Under the pieces are notes generated by a model. That model was not told the origin of the DNA, ran no database searches, and saw only the letters and a program-made list of their open reading frames with translations. The translations under genes were made by a program, and so were the position numbers. Below, one piece after another: positions 1-6,925 of a stretch of 64,000 bases of DNA (its first letter is position 1; each line of letters opens with the position of its first letter). Source of the DNA: Neobacillus sp. YX16. Its GTDB lineage: Bacteria; Bacillota; Bacilli; Bacillales; Cytobacillaceae. Where the stretch lies: positions 3,610,001 to 3,674,000 of the forward strand of contig NZ_CP126115.1 of the NCBI RefSeq assembly GCF_030123505.1, in the 5' to 3' direction.

Positions 1-414
1 CTTTTCCACCAATACTAAAAGCTTCTTTCGCAGTGTCATACGGTAAATAGCAATGCCCATATCATTTCGGCTTCTTGCTATATGAAGATTTCCAGCAATA
101 TCACCTGCATCTTCAATTAAAGAATGCTCAACTTCAAAAAATAAGTCCTCAAATTCACCGGTGTAGCTTCTTCTTTTAACATCTTCCATATCCAAGTTAG
201 AAACGGCTTTCGCAATTTTTTGTGCCTCTTCACTTTCAACAAGCCCTTGTTCCACGAGCATGATCAAATGGGCATTATGAATCTCCACCATTGATTCAAT
301 AAATTGTTGCTTTGCCTCATCATAGGCTGGTTCAAGAACCATGGATGTATAGGTTTTAGAAGGAAAAGTTGTACCTTCTTTTTTTAAGATTTGCTCTCTA
401 AGTGAGGGTTTCAC
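1..414 (-). CDS. Argininosuccinate-lyase-like enzyme, N-terminal part (cut by window edge)
   Basis: The frame is open from a GTG at 414 to the left edge (138 codons). An AAGGGA ribosome binding site lies about 10 bases before the GTG. The protein belongs to the aspartase/fumarase superfamily: residues around 111-117 read HIARSRND, the substrate-binding signature of argininosuccinate lyases. It departs from canonical ArgH, having EDLFFEVEHSL where ArgH has an EDIHMNIE-type stretch, and M after RSRND where Q is usual. It ends a minus-strand operon with an ABC importer and a creatininase. Known family members cleave C-N bonds to release fumarate; some non-ArgH members (EDDS lyase type) act on aminocarboxylates. 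A role in degrading the imported compound is inferred; arginine biosynthesis is less likely given the context. Confidence 0.8.
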   Translation of the reverse strand, partial: MKPSLREQILKKEGTTFPSKTYTSMVLEPAYDEAKQQFIESMVEIHNAHLIMLVEQGLVESEEAQKIAKAVSNLDMEDVKRRSYTGEFEDLFFEVEHSLIEDAGDIAGNLHIARSRNDMGIAIYRMTLRKKLLVLVEK

Positions 415-437
415 ATTGGTCAATCCCTTCGATTTGA

Positions 438-1169
438 TTAATATTCAAGCCAGTTTTTGATTAAATCATTCATATTTACAGATGCTTTTTCAACAATTAT
501 CTTGCCCTTTTCATAAGAGGTTTGCTGAATAAGCCCTGTATAACCATCCCATGCCTTCGGAGTTCCTTCTACAAGAATGTATGGGTAATTAGAGAGAGGA
601 TGCTCCTCTTTAAACTCTTTATCCTCTTCTTCTACATGTACTAAATCAGGACGAAACGCTTTCACAGCAGACATTTCGTATGGTCCGCCATGCCCTCTGC
701 CTTTTGTACCTTCAAAACCAATTTCTTCTGCAGCGTCGATTGCAACCATTTGCCACCAGTTCACTAATAAGAAGCTTGTATCCGGATGCTTGCCTGTTAC
801 ATATTCCGCTACCGTTCGAGAAACACCCATATTGCCATCATGGGCATTTAATAAAATTATTTTCTTAATGCCTTGTTCAATAATACCCATCGTAATATCA
901 ATCAAGTATTCGTGAATAATGCTTGGTCGAATCGGAATGGTCCCTTTATATTTGTTGGTTTTTCCAGGACAGGCTGTATAAGGAACCGTTGGGAACACGG
1001 CACCCCCTAAGCTCGTATCAATCAAATTCGCAAAACCTTCTGCTAAAACAATATCCGTACCTAAAGGAGAATGTGGACCGTGATACTCAAAGCTCCCTAA
1101 TGGAACAACAGCAAATGTTGCCTGCGCAAGCGAATGTAGGTCTCTTCCATGAACATCACATGCTTTCAA
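438..1169 (-). CDS. Creatininase-family amidohydrolase
   Basis: This 243-residue protein has the creatininase fold signature: PLGSFEYHGPHSPLGTD at about 23-39 supplies metal-binding Glu, His and Asp, and LNAHDGN at about 107-113 matches the conserved NxHGGN block, with D replacing the first G. A further Glu occurs in GGPYEMSAV near 161-169. Family members are Zn/Mn-dependent hydrolases of cyclic amides or formamides (creatinine, FAPy-type riboflavin intermediates, mycofactocin peptide). The TTG start at 1169 follows a GGGGGGG ribosome binding site. It sits 15 bases after the permease and 23 bases before the lyase-like gene, so it is probably cotranscribed. Hydrolysis of an imported nitrogen compound is an inference; the substrate is unknown. 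Confidence 0.85.
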   Translation of the reverse strand: MKACDVHGRDLHSLAQATFAVVPLGSFEYHGPHSPLGTDIVLAEGFANLIDTSLGGAVFPTVPYTACPGKTNKYKGTIPIRPSIIHEYLIDITMGIIEQGIKKIILLNAHDGNMGVSRTVAEYVTGKHPDTSFLLVNWWQMVAIDAAEEIGFEGTKGRGHGGPYEMSAVKAFRPDLVHVEEEDKEFKEEHPLSNYPYILVEGTPKAWDGYTGLIQQTSYEKGKIIVEKASVNMNDLIKNWLEY

Positions 1170-1184
1170 TGAGATCCCCCCCTT

Positions 1185-2912
1185 TTAAATGGCTGATCCT
1201 GCTTTTCCATCTGTTATTTTTTGCGAAACAAAAAGTACTATAATAATCAGAATGATTTGCAGCACACCGTATGCGCAAGCTGTTCCGAATTGGAAGGCAT
1301 ACATTTTTTGGAATATCGCAACAGATAACGGCATAGTAGAGGTACTATAAATTAAGATGGAGGCAACAAATTCCCCTATCCCTTGAACCAAGGCCAGCAA
1401 GGTTCCTGCTAAAATACCCGAGAAAGCCATCGGAACAACCACTCTTCTAAACGTATACCACCAGTTTGCACCTAAGCTTCGTGCCGCTTCCTCTATAGAT
1501 TCATCCATTTGCATCAATGCTGCTGAGGTCGAACGGAAAATAAGTGGTAAATGCCGGACAAAATACGCTAATGGTAAAATCCAAAAAGTACCAATTAAGA
1601 CTTGATTAAAGCTGAATACACTAGGTTCACTAAATGCAGCAATTAAGTTAACCGCTACAACGGTACCAGGAAGTGCCCATGGAACCATAATTAAAATATC
1701 CAGTAAGGCTTTTCCTTTAAACCTCGTACGTACCATGGCATAGGCAGCCGCCACACCGAACAAAATATTTCCGGCTGTTGCCACAAAACTCATCTGTAAA
1801 CTGTTCCATATTGGACGCCAGGTTCGCTCATCCGTAAACAAATCAATATAGTGCTGCAATGTATAAGCAGTTGGAATCACTTGAACCGTCCATTCTCCGT
1901 CTACGGAAAAAGAAATCAGGACAAGAACAAGAATTGGAAGCATTAATATAATGACTCCTATAAATGAAAGAAACATAGACATGTATTTTGCAAATTGGGA
2001 ACGTAATTCGGTGCGATGAACACTGATTCCCTTACTTTGATTTTGATAGTTTCGACGTCCTTGGTACCATCTCATCATAATTAAAAAGGAAATCGAAACA
2101 ATCGAAAGAATAGTAGATTGTGTTGCTGCCATATCAAGACTTCCATTTGTACGAGATAAGTAGATTTGCATCGTCATCGTTCGCTCAACACCAAACATCA
2201 ACGGTGCTGTGTATGACGCCATTGAAATCATAAACACAAGTAAGGAAGATGCGATTAACGCCGGAGTTAACATAGGCAGGATAACCTTTAACCAAATGCG
2301 AATTCTTCCTGACCCAAGGCTTGTTGCTGCTTCTTCCAAGGAAGGATCGAGACCTTTAATCGCTGCTGCTGCAGTTAGATAAAAGTACGTGTACATGGTG
2401 AACGTATGAACAACGATTACACCCATAACACCTTTTAATGAGAACGGTACTTTTTCGAGATCAAATAATACCTGAAATGCCCTTGGGATAATACCGCTTT
2501 CTCCATAGAGAAAGGTAAAAGATAACACACCTACAAGCGGAGGCAATGCCATCGGTACCAGAATTAGGACGGACAGCAGTTTTCTTCCTGGAAACTCGTA
2601 TCGTTCCATTAAAAAAGCCATGGTGACACCAACAATAGCACAGGTAATCACACTGATGACCGAAATATATACACTTGTCCAAAGCGCTTCAAGGTTGGCA
2701 GTACTGGTTAAACCAAAAAAGCGTTGGTAATTTTCGAGAGTGCCTCCTTCTTCACCGACTACACTTTGAAGAAAGGTTTGGTAAAATGGATAAATAACAT
2801 ACGCTAAAAGAACTAAAAACAGTGGTGAAATTAAAACATAGACAAAATATTTTGAACGTGTCAGCCGAGACCACCAGTTATCGTGCACGGCCGTACTTTG
2901 ATTTGCACTCAT
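1185..2912 (-). CDS. ABC transporter permease, two fused permease domains
   Basis: The 575-residue membrane protein has two homologous halves, each with about six transmembrane segments and an EAA loop: EEAATSLGSG near 194-203 and EEAARSLGAN near 471-480. This double-permease layout is typical of the iron(III)/thiamine/2-aminoethylphosphonate importer family. It lies 11 bases after the ATPase gene and 15 bases before the creatininase gene. The ATG at 2912 has an AGGATG-type ribosome binding site. It forms the membrane channel for the binding protein encoded at 4143-5231. The substrate cannot be read from the sequence; the operon suggests a nitrogen-containing organic acid or metal complex. 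Confidence 0.9.
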   Translation of the reverse strand: MSANQSTAVHDNWWSRLTRSKYFVYVLISPLFLVLLAYVIYPFYQTFLQSVVGEEGGTLENYQRFFGLTSTANLEALWTSVYISVISVITCAIVGVTMAFLMERYEFPGRKLLSVLILVPMALPPLVGVLSFTFLYGESGIIPRAFQVLFDLEKVPFSLKGVMGVIVVHTFTMYTYFYLTAAAAIKGLDPSLEEAATSLGSGRIRIWLKVILPMLTPALIASSLLVFMISMASYTAPLMFGVERTMTMQIYLSRTNGSLDMAATQSTILSIVSISFLIMMRWYQGRRNYQNQSKGISVHRTELRSQFAKYMSMFLSFIGVIILMLPILVLVLISFSVDGEWTVQVIPTAYTLQHYIDLFTDERTWRPIWNSLQMSFVATAGNILFGVAAAYAMVRTRFKGKALLDILIMVPWALPGTVVAVNLIAAFSEPSVFSFNQVLIGTFWILPLAYFVRHLPLIFRSTSAALMQMDESIEEAARSLGANWWYTFRRVVVPMAFSGILAGTLLALVQGIGEFVASILIYSTSTMPLSVAIFQKMYAFQFGTACAYGVLQIILIIIVLFVSQKITDGKAGSAI

Positions 2913-2923
2913 TTTTTCACATC

Positions 2924-3994
2924 CTATTCGCCAATTAAGTAGATCCCTTTTTCAGGTACGTGAAGGGTAATAGAATCACCGCGCTTAAGGATTTCATTTC
3001 CTTTATTGATAATCATGACCTTCATGATGTTAGAGCCTACTTTAACAACATAATTGATACTTACCCCGGTAAATTCCACAAATTGAACTGTGCCTGTCAC
3101 CTGATTAGGACCGGTTCCCTCATACACCGTTTCAGGACGAATCGAAACTTTAATAGATTCTCCTACCTTTAGCTTTTTTCCATTTGCAGATTGTGTCATA
3201 CTTCCTTGAACGAAGATGTCGTCATCCAATTTCACCTTGACGGCATCAGCTTTGACTTCAACGACTTCAGCTTCAAGGATATTTGATTCTCCAATAAAGG
3301 AAGCAACAAAATGATTTGTAGGTAGGTTATAAATTTCTTGCGGTGTGCCAATTTGTTGTACGACTCCTTCCTTCATAACCATAATTCGATCGGACATCGT
3401 CATGGCTTCTGTCTGATCGTGGGTAACATATATAGTCGTCACACCTAGTTCAACTTGAAGTCTTTTAATCTCTAATCTCGTTTCCTCACGCAATTTCGCA
3501 TCTAAGTTGGACAGCGGTTCATCAAGAAGAAGAATATCTGGTTCAATGACTAACGCTCGAGCTAAGGCAACACGCTGTTGTTGACCACCTGAAAGCTCAT
3601 TAATTTTACGAGTCCCATATTTTTCTAGATGAACAAGCTTTTGAGCACGTTCGACTTTTTCTTTTATAACCGCTTTTGACATTTTACGAACTTCAAGACC
3701 GAATGCAATATTTTCAAAGACAGTCATATGAGGAAAAAGGGCATAGTTTTGAAAGACCATTCCAATATTCCGTTTATTAGGCTGCAGGGTAGTGACATCC
3801 TTGTTATCAAAAAGAATCTTCCCTTTTGACGGAAAATAGAATCCCGCAATCATCCGTAATGTCGTTGTTTTTCCACATCCTGATGGACCTAAAAAGGTAA
3901 AAAACTCTCCCGGTTTCACATCGATATCAACGTTTTCTACTCCAATGGCGGTTCCAAACATTTTACTAACGTGGTTAAGCCTTACACTTTTCAA
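2924..3994 (-). CDS. ABC transporter ATP-binding protein (PotA/FbpC type)
   Basis: A complete nucleotide-binding domain is present: Walker A GPSGCGKTT, Q-loop QNYALFPHMT, signature LSGGQQQRVALARAL, Walker B ILLLDEP and the switch His in YVTHDQTEAM. A C-terminal TOBE-like beta domain of about 110 residues follows, as in spermidine/iron/sugar importers. I prefer a TTG start at 3994 because GAGGTG lies six bases upstream; GTG codons at 3997 and 4003 are alternatives, the latter lying inside the Shine-Dalgarno. It energises the double permease encoded 11 bases downstream. It is separated from the binding-protein gene by about 148 bases containing several hairpins that could reduce its expression relative to the binding protein. 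Confidence 0.9.
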   Translation of the reverse strand: MKSVRLNHVSKMFGTAIGVENVDIDVKPGEFFTFLGPSGCGKTTTLRMIAGFYFPSKGKILFDNKDVTTLQPNKRNIGMVFQNYALFPHMTVFENIAFGLEVRKMSKAVIKEKVERAQKLVHLEKYGTRKINELSGGQQQRVALARALVIEPDILLLDEPLSNLDAKLREETRLEIKRLQVELGVTTIYVTHDQTEAMTMSDRIMVMKEGVVQQIGTPQEIYNLPTNHFVASFIGESNILEAEVVEVKADAVKVKLDDDIFVQGSMTQSANGKKLKVGESIKVSIRPETVYEGTGPNQVTGTVQFVEFTGVSINYVVKVGSNIMKVMIINKGNEILKRGDSITLHVPEKGIYLIGE

Positions 3995-4025
3995 CACAAA
4001 CACCTCGCTGTTCTTAAAAATGAGC

Positions 4026-4126
4026 CAAAAAGAAAAGCCTTTATTAGGGCTTATTCTTTTACAAGGTAAGAAAGTATTTTCATACCTTCCTACCTTGTAA
4101 AAGAGGGTGAAAAAACTCCTTCACCC
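4026..4126 (-). terminator. Hairpin cluster between binding-protein and ATPase genes
   Basis: Three inverted repeats follow the binding-protein stop in the minus direction. GGGTGAA/TTCACCC lies at 4105-4126. A perfect 12-base arm pair TTTTACAAGGTA/TACCTTGTAAAA lies at 4057-4068 and 4091-4102. AAGCC/GGCTT lies at 4035-4052 and is followed on the minus strand by TTTTCTTTTT, so it resembles an intrinsic terminator. The arrangement fits partial termination or mRNA protection that raises binding protein over ATPase and permease. Confidence 0.6.
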
Positions 4127-4142
4127 CTTTTATGGTAATCTA

Positions 4143-5231
4143 TTAATTTTTCCCTTTAATATTTTCATCCCACTGCTGCATCCACTCAGCTTCTTTTTCA
4201 GCCATTACTTCCCAGTCAAGATCTAATGCCTTCAATTCAAGCTCTTGGTACCAATCCGGCATAGAGGATTTGTCGATGTCTGTACGAGTAGGAATTTGGT
4301 ATAAATCTTCAGCTAATGTTGTACGAGTTTCTGGATCAAACAAGAATTCATAGAATAATTTTGCGTTTTCTAGGTTTTTCGCATCTTTGACAAGACCAAC
4401 AGCATCAACTAAAATTGGTGCTCCACTTTCTGGATACACGAAATCAAATGGTTGGTTGTGCTGATTTTTTTGGATTAGAATATCTTGTAGATTCCAAAGA
4501 GAAATAGAACCTTCTTGACGAGCAAGCTTTAAGTATAGGTTTGTTGGATCTTGTGCATATTCTTTTGTATTGGCATCAAGCTTTTTAAGCCACTCATAGC
4601 CCGCTTCAGGGTTATCTGCACCTTGTTCATGAATCATAGCAGAGTAGATGGTCCTCATTGTTCCTGATGCTAATACACCACGAATGATGATTTGGTCTTT
4701 CCATTTAGAATCAAGTAAATCATCCCAATCCTGTGGAGCTTCGTCTTTCTTAAGCATGTCAGAGTTGTACATGATTACTTCTGGCAGCAGCATTTCTCCA
4801 TACCAAAGGCCTTTTGAATCCTTATGTTCTGGTAAAATACTTGCATCAAAGCTTGGTTTGAAGGGTTCTAACAAATCTTCATTTGCTGCTGTCATAAATG
4901 CAGATTGTGTTCCACCCCACCAAAAGTCAGCTTGAGGATTGGCCTTTTCTCCACGAACACGTTCAAGAACTTGCTGTGCTCCCATGGTTAATACATCTAC
5001 CTGAACATCAGGGTATTTTTCGTTGAACATATCAACAACTTTGTCGACAATCGTTTGGTCACGGGCAGTATAAATAACAAGGTTACCACTAGGTTCAACT
5101 GTTTCTTCTTTTTTTCCATCATCATTTTCTTTCGCTGGTTTTTCCCCACCAGAGGAACTGCTCGAACAGGCTGACACGAAAAGCATCAGTACAGCTATCA
5201 AGAACACCAATAAATTTTTCTTCTTAAACAT
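4143..5231 (-). CDS. ABC transporter substrate-binding lipoprotein (iron/phosphonate-type family)
   Basis: The 362-residue protein starts with a lipoprotein signal peptide: positively charged KKKN, a hydrophobic core and the lipobox-like VSACSSS, with the modified Cys at about 22. A Glu/Lys-rich linker precedes the mature domain, which starts LVIYTARDQ, as in class II binding proteins of the iron(III)/2-aminoethylphosphonate type. FWWGGTQSAFM near 103-113 is a typical ligand-side loop. It lies about 98 bases downstream of the ROK regulator gene and heads the importer genes. The ligand is unknown. The linked creatininase and lyase-like enzymes suggest an organic nitrogen compound, but iron or an organophosphate cannot be excluded. 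Confidence 0.88.
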   Translation of the reverse strand: MFKKKNLLVFLIAVLMLFVSACSSSSSGGEKPAKENDDGKKEETVEPSGNLVIYTARDQTIVDKVVDMFNEKYPDVQVDVLTMGAQQVLERVRGEKANPQADFWWGGTQSAFMTAANEDLLEPFKPSFDASILPEHKDSKGLWYGEMLLPEVIMYNSDMLKKDEAPQDWDDLLDSKWKDQIIIRGVLASGTMRTIYSAMIHEQGADNPEAGYEWLKKLDANTKEYAQDPTNLYLKLARQEGSISLWNLQDILIQKNQHNQPFDFVYPESGAPILVDAVGLVKDAKNLENAKLFYEFLFDPETRTTLAEDLYQIPTRTDIDKSSMPDWYQELELKALDLDWEVMAEKEAEWMQQWDENIKGKN

Positions 5232-5329
5232 ACTACTCCCCCTCTAAATGAAATTTATTTATTCTTAAAGTAGGCAAATATTACCCACTAAGAACCAAAG
5301 TAAAAACATCCACTAAAAAAGTTACCAAT

Positions 5330-6550
5330 TTAAACCTCATTTAAGATGCTATCGTATTCCCGCAGGAACAATGAAACAGCTCCTAAAACTCCTGCATTTT
5401 CCCCTAATTGTGAACGATATATTTCTACCGAACTAGGCAGGTATTGATGAACAATTTTTTGTAATCTTGGAAGAATGAAATCAGCTGATTTCATCACTCC
5501 TCCATCAAGAATAATAACTTCTGGATTTAATAGAGAAGCAGCATTGACGATTCCATAGGCTAAATGTTCAATGGCGTTTTCCACAACAGAAAGAGCGGTT
5601 ACATCTCCTGCTATCGCAAATAAGAAAGCCTGCTCACCCGTCAACTCCGTTTCTGTCGCTTCTTTACATAAAGGATGACTCTTGTTTTGCTGGACAAGCT
5701 GTGTGAATTTTCTTCCAATCGCTTTTCCACCTGCAACACTTTCGAGGTAACCATATCGATGAAAGATAGGTTTGAACTCATTTTTCATATCATTTTTATC
5801 TGTAACCATATATCCTAGCTCTCCAGACGCATAAGAGGATCCTCGATATAGCTGATTATGAATAATAATTCCACTGCCGATCCCTGTTCCCACAGAAATA
5901 AACAGTACATTCTCTTTATTTTTAGCCCTGCCTAACCATTGTTCGCCAAGAACGGCTATATTGACATCATTATCAACATATACAGGGAAGGAAAAGAATC
6001 GTTCAGCTTCTATTAAAAACGGATAACGAACCCATTTTAAGCTTGGAGCTTCAATAACAACCCCCGTTTTCGTTTCAGTGATACCTGGTACTCCTACTCC
6101 CATGCCGAGAATCAAACCTTTATCCAACTGATTCCTTAGAATCATCTCTTGTACTTCTTTTTGAATTTGTTTAAATAACCCATTTTCTAAATGTTTCCTA
6201 GTATGAAAGCTGCTTGCACAAATAATCGTTCCCCCAAGATCAGAAATGACGGTTTTTACTTTGGTGCCACCGATATCCACCCCGATAACATAGGCTGCCT
6301 TTTCATTAAAATAAAGATGAATAGGTCTCCTGCCACCCTGTGAAGAGGATTCTCCGATACCTTTTTCATGAACCCAATTCTCTCTAACTAATTCATCGAC
6401 CAGTAAGGAAACGGTTGGCTTACTAAAAAGGACCTTTTCCGCGATTTCTGCTCTAGAAATAGGTTGATGATTTTTTATACATTGCAGTACAATTTTTTTA
6501 TTATTCATCCGTATTTCTGCATTAGATAGTTTCTTATTCATCATCATCAC
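5330..6550 (-). CDS. ROK-family transcriptional repressor (XylR/NagC type)
   Basis: This is a protein of about 400 residues with an N-terminal winged helix (ISRAEIAEKVLFSKPTVSLLVDELV at about 31-55, quoted here only to locate it by its SRAEIA and KPTVS core) and a ROK sugar-kinase-like domain. The phosphate-binding DIGGTK motif lies near 96-101 and a second glycine-rich segment, FISVGTGIGSGI, near 216-227. The cysteine-rich zinc motif CxCGxxGC usual in ROK repressors is not visible. In its place is a short YGYLESVAGG segment, so zinc binding is doubtful. Several start codons are stacked (GTG 6550, ATG 6547, 6544, 6541). It probably represses itself, the downstream importer operon and the divergent PIG-L gene through the paired palindromes at 6568 and 6831. 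Confidence 0.88.
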   Translation of the reverse strand: MMMMNKKLSNAEIRMNNKKIVLQCIKNHQPISRAEIAEKVLFSKPTVSLLVDELVRENWVHEKGIGESSSQGGRRPIHLYFNEKAAYVIGVDIGGTKVKTVISDLGGTIICASSFHTRKHLENGLFKQIQKEVQEMILRNQLDKGLILGMGVGVPGITETKTGVVIEAPSLKWVRYPFLIEAERFFSFPVYVDNDVNIAVLGEQWLGRAKNKENVLFISVGTGIGSGIIIHNQLYRGSSYASGELGYMVTDKNDMKNEFKPIFHRYGYLESVAGGKAIGRKFTQLVQQNKSHPLCKEATETELTGEQAFLFAIAGDVTALSVVENAIEHLAYGIVNAASLLNPEVIILDGGVMKSADFILPRLQKIVHQYLPSSVEIYRSQLGENAGVLGAVSLFLREYDSILNEV

Positions 6551-6567
6551 GGCCTTAATTCTATTTG

Positions 6568-6588
6568 TTAGTTAGTAAGTTTAACTAA
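6568..6588. promoter_or_regulatory. Palindromic operator, copy 1 (before ROK gene)
   Basis: TTAGTTA, seven bases, TAACTAA: a perfect 7-7-7 inverted repeat 18 bases before the regulator gene. Its arms match those at 6831-6851 exactly and resemble XylR-type ROK operators, which begin TTAGTTT. The rest of the 375-base intergenic stretch (6551-6925) is AT-rich promoter DNA with no visible gene. Confidence 0.75.
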
Positions 6589-6830
6589 TTTAACTTCACT
6601 ATACCTTAATTTGGAAACGTTCACAATACACAATTTAAAAAATTTAGATAATTAAGATTAATTAGGTAAAAATGGTGTAAAACCCATATTCTTAAACCTG
6701 CATGAATACTGGTACCTATTACTTTATCACTCCTCCCATGGACCTATTTCCAAATATTAGATGGTTATTTGGTAATATTTACAATATTCAGAAAGGTAAT
6801 ATAATCATAGTTGTAAATGCTTTTGTCTCA

Positions 6831-6851
6831 TTAGTTAGTAATCCTAACTAA
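6831..6851. promoter_or_regulatory. Palindromic operator, copy 2 (before PIG-L gene)
   Basis: TTAGTTA, GTAATCC, TAACTAA: arms identical to the copy at 6568-6588, and the first three spacer bases (GTA) are also shared. A further CTAACTAA follows directly, giving a third half-site. It lies 75 bases before the deacetylase start, in the position of a promoter-proximal operator. Confidence 0.75.
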
Positions 6852-6925
6852 CTAACTAAAATACATAAAGGAAAGGAGAAATGGATAGATTAATTCAGTT
6901 AAAAATGAAAGGGGTTTCCTAAAAA

